A program made the translations under genes and the position numbers. Positions 19,985-27,734 of a stretch of DNA of 64,000 bases are shown here, piece by piece. Source of the DNA: an uncultured Alphaproteobacteria bacterium (GTDB lineage: Bacteria > Pseudomonadota > Alphaproteobacteria > RF32 > CAG-239); assembly GCA_902464275.1 (NCBI GenBank), contig CABQIK010000004.1:1-64000 (forward strand). The letters are read 5' to 3'. The notes beneath the pieces were generated by a model. The model was not told the origin of the DNA. It was given only the letters and a program-made list of their open reading frames with translations, and made no database searches. Position 1 is the stretch's first letter; every line of letters begins with the position of its first letter.

Positions 19985-21166
19985 ATGGTTAGGGTTCATC
20001 ATTACGGCAATTATATAAAACGACTGAACAAAATATTGTTGGCCGCTTTGTTGATTTGTGCGCTTGGTTTTAACGCGATTAAGTTTTGTCGTTTGGCGGA
20101 AACAAACAACACTTTGATTGTTAATTATCAGTCGCCGATTGATGAATTGCAAGATTTTAGAACACCGTTGCCTTTGGAGGCGTATTTTTCCGAAAATTAT
20201 GCCGAAAATAAAGAACTTAAAATGTTGGCGCTTGCTGTTGATGAAAGAGTGTTCGGAAAACAGGCCTTGAAAGCTTTGCAAAAAAAAGTAAATATGGTTA
20301 AAAACGGGCAGGGACTGTTGGTTTTCAGCCGCAGTAACGCCGATTATGCCGACAGATTGGCCAAAGCACTGTCTTTAGCGGCGCAGAAAATTGAGTATGA
20401 AGATTTTTCAGATAAACTTGCGGAGCAAATTATAAAACACGCCGCTCAAAAAAACAAATATGTGTTTTTAATTTTGAGCGCTGAAGAAGATAACGTTTTG
20501 CAAGGAAAGTTACAAACAGCCAAGGCGCTTAATTTGCATCCGCGAGTGTTTAACTTAAACGATAAAATTCCGTTGACAAATAAAACGGTAAATACCTTTG
20601 TTGAAGCAGAAAAACTAAGTCCGGAGCAACAGGAAGAGAATTTAAAACAGTTTGCAGCAGATTATGAACCTCAGTTGGCGCGTTTTTTGAAGGATGTGCA
20701 TGCCGGTTATTATGATATGCCGGAATATTCGGCGGCTGATGAGCATTTGTTTGACAGAGGCGTGGCGCAAGTGCTTGCCATAGATAAAAATAACGACAAA
20801 TACCAACAATTCGGCGATATTTATGCTGATACGGCTTTAGCGCGCTCGTTGCTTGACGGTTTTATTTTAGCAAAACATGAAATGCCGGAAGCTGAATATA
20901 AATTTTTTATTTTAACCGGAACCGATAAGAAAAAATATAGCGATGAATGGGATTTTATGGAAGATATTAAAGCCGGTAAAGACGGAATTATGCTGATAAA
21001 CGGCAATCGGCAGGCAATGTTTTTGCCTTATTTTTGGAATATTTATCCTGATAAAGAGGCTTTTGTTAAAAATCTTAAAATCAGCGCCGGTTTAAGCCCT
21101 GATTATTGGTCAAAAAAAATTAAAGTTTATTATTTCAGAGCAGTGGAGATAAAATATGAAAATTAA
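19985..21166 (+). CDS. Membrane-anchored protein with C-terminal AMMECR1-like domain
   Basis: About 393 residues. After a basic start (YGNYIKRLNK) there is one hydrophobic segment (ILLAALLICALGFNAI), so the rest is probably periplasmic or membrane-tethered. The middle 200 residues are alpha/beta-like and unrecognised. The last 110 residues resemble the AMMECR1 fold: a FFILTGTDKK strand, a DIKAGKDGIMLI turn, then FLPYFWNIYPDKEAFVKNLK and AGLSPDYW. AMMECR1 domains are often paired with MEMO and radical-SAM proteins, but neither is here. It overlaps the next gene by 11 bases. The start is uncertain: the ATG at 19985 lacks a ribosome site and a TTG at 19967 is in frame. Confidence 0.65.
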   Translation: MVRVHHYGNYIKRLNKILLAALLICALGFNAIKFCRLAETNNTLIVNYQSPIDELQDFRTPLPLEAYFSENYAENKELKMLALAVDERVFGKQALKALQKKVNMVKNGQGLLVFSRSNADYADRLAKALSLAAQKIEYEDFSDKLAEQIIKHAAQKNKYVFLILSAEEDNVLQGKLQTAKALNLHPRVFNLNDKIPLTNKTVNTFVEAEKLSPEQQEENLKQFAADYEPQLARFLKDVHAGYYDMPEYSAADEHLFDRGVAQVLAIDKNNDKYQQFGDIYADTALARSLLDGFILAKHEMPEAEYKFFILTGTDKKKYSDEWDFMEDIKAGKDGIMLINGNRQAMFLPYFWNIYPDKEAFVKNLKISAGLSPDYWSKKIKVYYFRAVEIKYEN

Positions 21167-22874
21167 AGGTTATGAAGTAAATTTCAGCGAGGAAGAACTT
21201 GATAATATTTTAACCGAAAAAACACGCAATATAGAACTTATATCGCGCGAGTTTGAAGGCTATAAAAATTTGCCTGTCGGCGATAAAAAAGCCATTGATC
21301 ATTTAATTAAAGCGGCTGACATAATAAACAATGTGGCGCTTGAGCAAGACAACCCTTACAATTTGGAAATTAAACGCGAGATGGAAAAACTGGCGGTTAA
21401 TGACGCGTATGTTTCCAAGGTGTTGCAACTGTTTAACTGTTTGAACGGAGTTGCCGGTAATAACGGAATTGATAAAGAACCGGTGCGGATTTTTAAAAAT
21501 CTGCCGCTTTTTAAAGGGAAAAACTTTTATCCGACCGATTTATCGGAAAAAGAATTTCATGAAATTATTTTAAAAATGGCGGAAAGAGGTAAAATTGAAG
21601 AATTAAAAAAGATTTTATCTGCCCGCACTATGGTCAGAAGAAACGGCGATGAATTAAAATCTATAGATTATACCGAATATTTTGCAGAGCAATTTTCTGA
21701 GATTGCCAATGAGTTGGAGGTGGCCGCTTATTATTGCACGGAGCCTGAATTTAAGGAGTTTTTAAGTTGGCAGGTTCAGGCTTTGCTGCAAAACAATCAG
21801 GATATGGATATGTTGGCCGACAAGCATTGGGCTTTGTTGCAAAATAATAATTTGGAATTTACGATTTCACGTGAAAATTATGAAGATGAAATGACCGGAA
21901 CAGTGTTCAACAATCCTGATGTGGCTAAAGTTATAAACGATAACAATATTGAAGTTGTGGCTAAAGACACTTTGGGGTGCAGAGTTGGCTTGGTTAATAA
22001 AGAAGGTACGGAAAAAATTTTGAAGTTTAAGCAAACCATACCTTATTTGGCGCAGTGGATGCCGCTTAACAAACAGTACAAGCAAAACAGTTTTTCAGCG
22101 GAAGACTTAAAGCAAAATATGGTAGATGTTGATTTAATTGCTTTAACCGGCGATTATGCAATGTGCCGCGGCGGTATAACTCAAGCGCAAAATTTGCCTA
22201 ATAATGATAAAATTGCGGTAAAATGCGGCGGGTGGCGGCGTAATGTATATCATCGTCAGGTTTTACTCAGCTATGATGTTGAAAATGAAAAGAAACTGCT
22301 TAATCGCCTGGTTGACCCCGAACTCCACAAGTATGTTGACCACGCGCAGATAATTGTTTTTGATATAGGGCATGAAAACGGACATTCGCTCGGTCCGACG
22401 GCAGAATATCAAAATTCATTAGGTGTTTTTAAGCATATTATAGATGAGCATAAAGCCAATGTTTTTTCTATTGCTTCAATCGCGGAGTTAGCTAAAAAAG
22501 AGGCGCGTTTTACTAAAGAAGATTTGAAAAAAATTTATGCTTCATGGGTGGTTGAAACACTGTTTTTAAGAGCGCGGCCGATTTTTTCGCAACCGCACCG
22601 CATGGCCTCATTGATTGAGTTTAACTATTTGTTTGAAAATAAAGTTATTTGGTTTGACAGTAACAAAAAACTGCATATAGACTTTGATTTAATAGGTATG
22701 GTGGCATACAGACTTTTGGAAGAAACAATCAGAGTGCAGCTGTCTAAATCAGCCGATAACGCTAAGGCTTTTATTAATCGTTGGGCGGTTTGGGGCGAGT
22801 GGTCGCGCCATATTGCCGATGTTCAGCAAGAGTTGGGCGTAAAGCCTTATATCAAAATTATAACCAATTTTTAA
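21156..22874 (+). CDS. Putative zinc metallopeptidase, dipeptidyl-peptidase III (M49)-like
   Basis: A 572-residue soluble protein. HENGH at residues 406-410 is an HEXXH zinc-binding motif inside FDIGHENGHSLGP. About 20 residues on, IIDEHKANVFS resembles the EECRAE/D segment that gives the third zinc ligand in DPP III-like gluzincins. No signal peptide is seen. The start overlaps the AMMECR1-like stop by 11 bases, so the pair is translationally coupled. M49 enzymes remove dipeptides from oligopeptides; whether this one does is inference. A partial parS-like core lies inside at 21865-21876. Confidence 0.6.
   Translation: MKIKGYEVNFSEEELDNILTEKTRNIELISREFEGYKNLPVGDKKAIDHLIKAADIINNVALEQDNPYNLEIKREMEKLAVNDAYVSKVLQLFNCLNGVAGNNGIDKEPVRIFKNLPLFKGKNFYPTDLSEKEFHEIILKMAERGKIEELKKILSARTMVRRNGDELKSIDYTEYFAEQFSEIANELEVAAYYCTEPEFKEFLSWQVQALLQNNQDMDMLADKHWALLQNNNLEFTISRENYEDEMTGTVFNNPDVAKVINDNNIEVVAKDTLGCRVGLVNKEGTEKILKFKQTIPYLAQWMPLNKQYKQNSFSAEDLKQNMVDVDLIALTGDYAMCRGGITQAQNLPNNDKIAVKCGGWRRNVYHRQVLLSYDVENEKKLLNRLVDPELHKYVDHAQIIVFDIGHENGHSLGPTAEYQNSLGVFKHIIDEHKANVFSIASIAELAKKEARFTKEDLKKIYASWVVETLFLRARPIFSQPHRMASLIEFNYLFENKVIWFDSNKKLHIDFDLIGMVAYRLLEETIRVQLSKSADNAKAFINRWAVWGEWSRHIADVQQELGVKPYIKIITNF
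21865..21876. promoter_or_regulatory. parS core-like palindrome
   Basis: TTTCACGTGAAA is the 12-bp central parS palindrome without the matching outer bases. It lies inside the peptidase gene, right of the origin. It may be chance or a weak ParB site. Confidence 0.3.
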
Positions 22875-22922
22875 TATTATTCAGCTAAAATGGAATTAAT
22901 ATTCGGTTGAGAGGAGAATGAA

Positions 22923-23291
22923 ATGTTTGGAAAATTGATTTACGGACAATTTTCATTGAAAGAAACTTTTTGGAAATATGGCGTGTTGGGCATTTTCGGG
23001 TGCTCTTTGGTAACCAAAATTTTTAAAATGTTTCTGCTTAAACAGTTAAAAGGCGTTTCGTTAGGCGTTTATTATACGCGTTATTTTTCACCGCTTAACA
23101 TGGATAATACCATATTGTTTTTAACCATAAGCTATTTTGTGTGCGCTTTTGCTTTAAGCGTATATTGTATTATGGTTGTTTTCGGGGTTTGGCGCAGCGC
23201 GGCAGAATATGATAAAAGCGTGTGGATGCGCCATATTGCGAAAGTAATGATTTTATTAACGGTTTATGCCGGATTGATGTTCGGGTTATAG
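22923..23291 (+). CDS. Small integral membrane protein, unknown
   Basis: 122 residues with about three hydrophobic segments: YGVLGIFGCSLVTKIFKMFL, ILFLTISYFVCAFALSVYC, and VMILLTVYAGLMFGL. A VFGVWRSAAEYDKS loop lies between them. No family is recognised. GAGGAGA precedes the ATG. It follows the zinc peptidase by 48 bases and is followed after eight bases by a small lipoprotein gene, so it is probably in the same transcript. Confidence 0.75.
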   Translation: MFGKLIYGQFSLKETFWKYGVLGIFGCSLVTKIFKMFLLKQLKGVSLGVYYTRYFSPLNMDNTILFLTISYFVCAFALSVYCIMVVFGVWRSAAEYDKSVWMRHIAKVMILLTVYAGLMFGL

Positions 23292-23299
23292 GATAAAAC

Positions 23300-23458
23300 A
23301 TGAAAAAAGCGTTTTTATTGTTTGTAATTGCCATGTTGGGAGCTTGTGTGGTATCAGGAGATTTTCCGGAAGACCGTAATCGTTTGCATGAATTAGGACG
23401 CGATGATGTTTACTGCCAAAAAAATCCTGACAAGTGTATAGATGGTATACCGTGGTAA
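23300..23458 (+). CDS. Small predicted lipoprotein (52 aa)
   Basis: A short gene starting MKKAFLLFVIAMLGAC, a typical signal peptide with an LGAC lipobox (acylated Cys at 16). The mature part is only about 36 residues, acidic and polar, with two further cysteines (DVYCQKNPDKC) that could form a disulfide. An AGGA ribosome site lies seven bases before the ATG, and the gene starts eight bases after the preceding stop. Function is unknown; outer-membrane attachment is inferred from the lipobox. Confidence 0.7.
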   Translation: MKKAFLLFVIAMLGACVVSGDFPEDRNRLHELGRDDVYCQKNPDKCIDGIPW

Positions 23459-23541
23459 ACTGAATAAGCATGGTGCGGAGTTTGTAAATAATCTGTTGTA
23501 AATTTCGGATTAGATGTAAAGATTGCTAAAGGAGATATAAA

Positions 23542-23847
23542 ATGACTGAAAATGCCGATAATATTACCTATGATTTTGTGGTAAACGATGAAGACGAAGT
23601 TATGCTTCTTTTGTATGCCGGCGAAACGGCTCCGGCTGCTGAAACCCGCATTGCTTTAGATGCGGAAAATCACTCGGCGGAATTATTTCGTAATGAAGAT
23701 GAAAGCATTGTGCTTGAGGCTATTCCCGATGAAATTTTTGACAGCCTGATTGATGCCGATAAGTTATTGGTGTGCGAGCTCAGTAATACCGAAAATGAAG
23801 ATGACAGCCGTATAGTTTATGCTTATGAGGCTGATATTGAAGATTAA
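23542..23847 (+). CDS. Acidic hypothetical protein
   Basis: 101 residues, very rich in Asp and Glu, without membrane segments or Cys. The sequence alternates short strands (YDFVVNDEDEVMLLLYAG, SIVLEAIPDEIFD) in a way that suggests a small beta-rich domain. No family is recognised. AAGGAGATATAAA gives it one of the best ribosome sites in the window, suggesting high expression. A bidirectional terminator follows. Confidence 0.75.
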   Translation: MTENADNITYDFVVNDEDEVMLLLYAGETAPAAETRIALDAENHSAELFRNEDESIVLEAIPDEIFDSLIDADKLLVCELSNTENEDDSRIVYAYEADIED

Positions 23848-23849
23848 TT

Positions 23850-23880
23850 TAAACCGCCGGAATTTGTTTTCGGCGGTTTA
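23850..23880. terminator. Bidirectional intrinsic terminator
   Basis: TAAACCGCCG at 23850-23859 pairs with 23871-23880 around an 11-base loop. It lies between the convergent acidic-protein and patatin genes. Confidence 0.75.
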
Positions 23881-23883
23881 TAT

Positions 23884-24732
23884 TTAATCGGCTAAAAATT
23901 TTTTAAGCGCGGATAATTGTTTTTGAGCGTCTTCACGCCCCAAATTGTACATAGCTTTAATTATTTCAGGGTTGGTTTCGGCATGTTTGATGTTAATAAA
24001 CCGGCTTGGTTGAATTACAAAAATTTTACCTTGTGCCGACAGATTTTTGATATAATCAAGCTCTTGATTATACATGATATGGCGATTTTTAAGAGCCTTA
24101 ATAAATTCAGGAAATTTACGATATACTATTTTTGCCAACCATAACAATGAAAACGGCTTTTTGCGGTATCCGGCGGGGCGGGTTTGCACTACTATAATTT
24201 TATTGTACCCTAAATTAAGGGCAGCCTGTAAAGGAATGCTGTCGGTAATACCGCCGTCAAGGTATAAATTGCCGTCAATATCCACAATTTTGGAAACAAA
24301 AGGCATAGAGGCGGAAGCTCGCAAATAATCCATGTATTTTCCGCTCATTTCGGGGCATAAAATATATTCAGCCTTGCCGGTTGTTACATTGGAGCAGGTT
24401 ACATAAAATGCGGTTTTTGAATTGCTGAAGGTTTGATTATCAAAAACATCAAGCTTTTCAGGCAGTTCATGATAAGCAAATTCAGTGTCAACCATGTTGC
24501 CGGTTTTAAGCCATGATTTAAGGCTCATAAAACGATAGTCATCGTTGTATTTCAGGTTATAGCGGATACCGCGTCCGGTTTGACGCGAAACATAACCGCA
24601 GCCATGAATCGCTCCGGCCGAAACGCCGATTACGCCATCGGTCATAATGTTGTTTTCAAGCAGAATATCAAGCACTCCGGCGGTATAAATGCCGCGTTTG
24701 GCGCCGCCTTCAAGAACTAAACAAGTTTTCAT
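23884..24732 (-). CDS. Patatin-like phospholipase family protein
   Basis: A 282-residue acyl hydrolase of the bacterial patatin type (RssA/YjjU-like). The oxyanion-hole loop LEGGAKRG is at the N-terminus, the nucleophile elbow GVSAG has Ser38, and the catalytic dyad aspartate is D159 in LYLDGG. No signal peptide is present, so it is probably cytosolic or peripheral. The lipid substrate is unknown. Its start shares a base with the stop of the upstream CDF transporter gene, so they are likely co-transcribed. Confidence 0.85.
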   Translation of the reverse strand: MKTCLVLEGGAKRGIYTAGVLDILLENNIMTDGVIGVSAGAIHGCGYVSRQTGRGIRYNLKYNDDYRFMSLKSWLKTGNMVDTEFAYHELPEKLDVFDNQTFSNSKTAFYVTCSNVTTGKAEYILCPEMSGKYMDYLRASASMPFVSKIVDIDGNLYLDGGITDSIPLQAALNLGYNKIIVVQTRPAGYRKKPFSLLWLAKIVYRKFPEFIKALKNRHIMYNQELDYIKNLSAQGKIFVIQPSRFINIKHAETNPEIIKAMYNLGREDAQKQLSALKKFLAD

Positions 24733-25385
24733 TATTTTTCCTCAACGGTTTGCGGGTTGCCGACTAAAATATTAAATGACGATTTTATTAATCCGGCTGA
24801 CCATTTTAAGATAATTAAGCCGCCGACAAGCCCCATGAGCGGGTCAAAAAATACCAAACCGAAATATTTGCCGAGCAAAAGGGCAATAATGGCAGTTACG
24901 GAAGTTAAGGCATCGGCTAAAATATGCAAATAAGCGGCCTTAAAGTTTAAGTTTTCTTTGTGGTGGTGATGCTCGCAAATTTCAGCGCCGTGATGATGAT
25001 GTTCCGACATGATAAGGATACAAACTATATTAACCAACAAGCCGATAACGGTTACCAAAATAGCCTCATTAAATGAAATTTTGGCAGGGTGGATAAAGCG
25101 GTCAACAGATTCAAAAATTATGCCGAAAGATGTTAATCCTAAAAATAAGGCGCTGGTATAGCCTCCGAGGGCGTTTAACACGTCTTCTTTGTTTTTGTAA
25201 CGGTTGATTACGGCGCAAACCATAAAGGTGATAAATAAGGCTAAAGCATGGGTTCCCATGTGAAAGCCGTCGGCGGTTAAGGCCATTGATTTGGTTAAAA
25301 TGCCAAAGCTGATTTCAGCCGCCATGGTAATTAAGGTAACAATAATTACCAACAAAGTTTTGTTTTTTAATTTTTCATTATCCAT
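24732..25385 (-). CDS. Cation diffusion facilitator metal exporter, DmeF-like
   Basis: A 217-residue CDF transporter that exports divalent metal ions by proton antiport. About six membrane segments are visible. The metal site in TM2 is in LTADGFHMGTH and that in TM5 in HILADALTS. A His-rich cytosolic loop (SEHHHHGAEICEHHHH) joins TM4 and TM5. The protein lacks a long C-terminal cytoplasmic domain, as in DmeF-type members. A CsoR/RcnR-family repressor gene lies 10 bases upstream, matching dmeR-dmeF-style operons. The metal (Co, Ni, Zn or other) cannot be fixed from sequence. Confidence 0.85.
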   Translation of the reverse strand: MDNEKLKNKTLLVIIVTLITMAAEISFGILTKSMALTADGFHMGTHALALFITFMVCAVINRYKNKEDVLNALGGYTSALFLGLTSFGIIFESVDRFIHPAKISFNEAILVTVIGLLVNIVCILIMSEHHHHGAEICEHHHHKENLNFKAAYLHILADALTSVTAIIALLLGKYFGLVFFDPLMGLVGGLIILKWSAGLIKSSFNILVGNPQTVEEK

Positions 25386-25395
25386 GATTTTCGTC

Positions 25396-25674
25396 CTATT
25401 TTATTTTATCCAAATGTTCAACCAAGTCATCAATCAGGGTTTGCGAATCTTTGTTGTTTTTAAGCGCGTCTTTGATGCAGTTTTGCAAATGGCCGCGCAC
25501 AACCTCTTTCCAAACGCCTTTTAAGGCTGATTGCGTGGAGGTGATTTGGTTTAAAATTTCCATACAGTCGCGATTTTCGGCAACCATTTTATTAATGCCG
25601 CGAACCTGTCCTTCAATACGGTTAAGGCGGGCGGTTAATTGTTTTTTATCATCTTCAGTGTAGCAAAAAGACAT
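25396..25674 (-). CDS. CsoR/RcnR/FrmR-family metal-responsive repressor
   Basis: A 92-residue all-helical repressor. The family core LTARLNRIEGQVRGINKMV is followed by C37, H62 and C66. That spacing equals the Cys-His-Cys ligand set of CsoR (Cu) and also occurs in the nickel sensor InrS, unlike the Cys-His-His of RcnR. It would bind the A/T-flanked C-tract operator just upstream (25687-25718) and be released by metal. It heads the operon with the CDF exporter and patatin genes. Confidence 0.9.
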   Translation of the reverse strand: MSFCYTEDDKKQLTARLNRIEGQVRGINKMVAENRDCMEILNQITSTQSALKGVWKEVVRGHLQNCIKDALKNNKDSQTLIDDLVEHLDKIK

Positions 25675-25686
25675 ATTTAATCCTCA

Positions 25687-25718
25687 ATATAGTATATACC
25701 CCTATACCCTATCTATAT
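25687..25718 (-). promoter_or_regulatory. Probable CsoR/RcnR-family operator
   Basis: The sequence ATATAGTATATACCCC followed by TATACCCTATCTATAT is a pair of AT-rich inverted arms around C-tracts. This is the form of RcnR/DmeR operators (AT dyad around a G/C tract). It lies immediately upstream of the repressor start. Confidence 0.7.
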
Positions 25719-25742
25719 GACGAATAAATATGATTGTCAAGC

Positions 25743-26837
25743 CTAAATTTTGTGTTTAAATACGGTTTTGGCCAAAAGCACAGCGCAAAAGCCGCTGATA
25801 ATGCTGAGTAAAGCGCCCATTTTGGCGGCGTCTTGCAAGGATGTGTCGGTATAAGCAATATCGGCAATAAATAAAGATACGGTCAGCCCGATGCTTGCGG
25901 TTAAACCGATTAAAATTATATCGGCATTGTTAATTCTTTTGTCGGTTGTAAAGCCTGCTAAGGCGCCGATTTTGATAAATAAGGCAATGCCGGCTGTTTT
26001 GCCGATAATCAGAGAGCTTAAAATAATAACCGTCAGGGCTGAGATGTTGCCAAAGGCAATACCGGCGTTGGCAAGGCCGAAAAAGAACAATCCGAAGGTT
26101 ACTATCGGTTTTAGATGCTGTTCAAGTTTGTGAAGAGGTTGAGCGGGAATAAACGGAATAATCCATACCAGAGCTAATGAAGCGTGCAGGTTGGCCGTGT
26201 ATAATCCTAACCACGAAATAAGCGCAGGGAGCAGATACGGCAAGTATGTTTTGGTTTTAGTTTTGTGCAAATACATGGCGGCGAGCATGGCAAGAGCAAT
26301 CAGAATCAGGCAAGCCGGCTGAAAAGGTTTATCGGCGTCAGGGTAAAAAAGAGCAATAATACCAAGGCCGATAAAGTCATCAATAATGGCTAAAAACAGT
26401 AAAAAAGCCAGAGCCGGATGCTTTTTAGGAAAAATTAATTTGGCAAACAGCAGGGCAATGGCAATATCGGTAGCGGTGCCGACAGCCCACCCGGAAGCAT
26501 ATTCGGTATGGCCGAAAACAGCGTTCAGTCCGTAAAAAATCAGAATCGGCATCAGCACACCGCCCCAGGCGGCAAATATGTTCACTAAGGCCTTTTTTAC
26601 AGGGAATAAAGCGCCTCCGGCGGAAAACTCGTGCATAATTTCAATGGTGACGGAGCCGAAAAACAATACTAAAAAAATATCGTTTACCAAAAAATGAAAA
26701 TTTATTTCAGCAAAAATGTGATGGTGTACCAAATTGTGATATGAAGAATAATCGGCATTTGCCCACAGCAAAGCAATAATAACGCCGCTTATGAGCGGCA
26801 AAGACCATTCTTCGGCTAATTGCACAAACTTGTTCAT
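25743..26837 (-). CDS. nhaA: Na+/H+ antiporter NhaA
   Basis: A 364-residue inner-membrane antiporter exchanging sodium for protons. The adjacent aspartates needed for transport are in LAIIDDFIGLGIIALFY. The discontinuous-helix segment GWAVGTATDIAIALLF and the VTIEIMHEFSAGGAL region are also typical. It is slightly shorter than E. coli NhaA (388), mainly at the ends. It stands alone, with its promoter in the 74-base gap behind the next gene. Confidence 0.93.
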   Translation of the reverse strand: MNKFVQLAEEWSLPLISGVIIALLWANADYSSYHNLVHHHIFAEINFHFLVNDIFLVLFFGSVTIEIMHEFSAGGALFPVKKALVNIFAAWGGVLMPILIFYGLNAVFGHTEYASGWAVGTATDIAIALLFAKLIFPKKHPALAFLLFLAIIDDFIGLGIIALFYPDADKPFQPACLILIALAMLAAMYLHKTKTKTYLPYLLPALISWLGLYTANLHASLALVWIIPFIPAQPLHKLEQHLKPIVTFGLFFFGLANAGIAFGNISALTVIILSSLIIGKTAGIALFIKIGALAGFTTDKRINNADIILIGLTASIGLTVSLFIADIAYTDTSLQDAAKMGALLSIISGFCAVLLAKTVFKHKI

Positions 26838-26911
26838 AACTTCTCCGTTGTTGCCAACACATAATAATCAGTAAATTTAACTTTACAAGTAAAAGCGGAT
26901 AAAAAAGAATT

Positions 26912-27373
26912 TTAATTTGTCAAGTTGCTTTTTAAGGTTTCAAGTTTTTCAATTTTAGCTTTGGTTTTGGTTATGTAATTATTGGCGCTGTTAAATTGTT
27001 CGGTTGCGTCTTTGCAGCCTTCAGAGCCGTAAGCGGTGAGGCCGCTTTCCGAGCATTTTAAGTTTTTGTCTTTGGCTAACTGTTTAATGGAATCTTTTTT
27101 AATTTGATAATTGTTTTTAAGCTCAGGTAATTCAGTGTTTATATATTTAAGCAGATTATCTTTGGCTTCTTGGCATTTTACGGTTCCGGTTTTGGCCATT
27201 TGCTCGGCTGAGCAGGCTTCATCCATTTTTTTGGTTAATTCTACATCTTTGTCATCGGCAAAACAAAAATATGCGATTGCCAAAACAATAAGAACAACAG
27301 TTAAGCACCCGTTGTTTTCTTGCGCTACTTCTGAAATTTTTCCGGTTGCAGTATCTATTTCAATTTTGGACAT
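26912..27373 (-). CDS. Membrane-anchored hypothetical protein
   Basis: 153 residues. A short cytosolic N-terminus (KIEIDTATGKISEVA) precedes one membrane segment (CLTVVLIVLAIAYFCF). The remainder is charged and helical, with four cysteines (DEACS, VKCQE, LKCSE, EGCKD) and a Lys-rich coiled-coil-like end. No family is recognised. The cysteines could form two disulfides if the C-terminal part faces the periplasm. It is divergent from the efflux operon leader and monocistronic. Confidence 0.65.
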   Translation of the reverse strand: MSKIEIDTATGKISEVAQENNGCLTVVLIVLAIAYFCFADDKDVELTKKMDEACSAEQMAKTGTVKCQEAKDNLLKYINTELPELKNNYQIKKDSIKQLAKDKNLKCSESGLTAYGSEGCKDATEQFNSANNYITKTKAKIEKLETLKSNLTN

Positions 27374-27451
27374 TTTATACCCTTTGATTACCTTGGTTAA
27401 AAACGTTGTTACTATAAAAAACTAATTTTGAAAATTCAATAAAAAATTTGC

Positions 27452-27482
27452 TTGACCTTGAGTTTACTCTAAGTGCTACACT
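27452..27482 (+). promoter_or_regulatory. MerR-type promoter with 19-bp spacer
   Basis: A -35 TTGACC (27452-27457) and a -10 TACACT (27477-27482) are separated by 19 bp. The spacer region carries an imperfect dyad (ACCTTGAGTT / TACTCTAAGT). An overlong spacer with a central dyad is the hallmark of MerR-family activated promoters. No merR gene is in the window. Confidence 0.7.
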
Positions 27483-27500
27483 AAAAACAAATCGGTAAAA

Positions 27501-27520
27501 TTTTTACCAGGAGGTAAAAA
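27501..27520 (+). repeat. Hairpin with ribosome site in loop
   Basis: TTTTTACC (27501-27508) and GGTAAAAA (27513-27520) are perfect complements around an AGGA loop. The AGGAGG ribosome site of the six-codon ORF at 27520 lies partly in the loop and partly in the stem. Confidence 0.65.
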
Positions 27521-27540
27521 TGAAAGTTTTTTTATTATAA
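27520..27540 (+). CDS. Candidate six-residue leader peptide MKVFLL
   Basis: A perfect AGGAGG site, five bases of spacing, then ATG and five more codons to a TAA. It lies about 30 bases after the predicted transcription start and 195 bases before macA. The size resembles leader peptides of macrolide-resistance genes (for example six-residue MsrDL). An alternative is a broken gene: skipping one base in the seven-T run opens a frame that continues beyond 27735. Translation is inferred. Confidence 0.4.
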   Translation: MKVFLL

Positions 27541-27660
27541 ATTTGATTGGCTTAATGCTTGTTTTATATTAAATGCCGTGCTCTTATATTATGACCGCGC
27601 ACTGTTTTTACCGCTGTCCTTGTCTTATACACCGGTAGCAGACACAATTTATAATCGGAA

Positions 27661-27704
27661 CGATTTTATTTTCAGTTTTGTGAACCTTTTCTTAAATAAA
27701 ATCG
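27661..27704 (+). repeat. 11-bp stem-loop in the macA leader
   Basis: CGATTTTATTT at 27661-27671 is perfectly complementary to 27694-27704, with a 22-base loop. No U-run follows, so it is not a plain terminator. Confidence 0.6.
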
Positions 27705-27734
27705 TTATTAATAATTGTGAACGGAGTTTACAAT

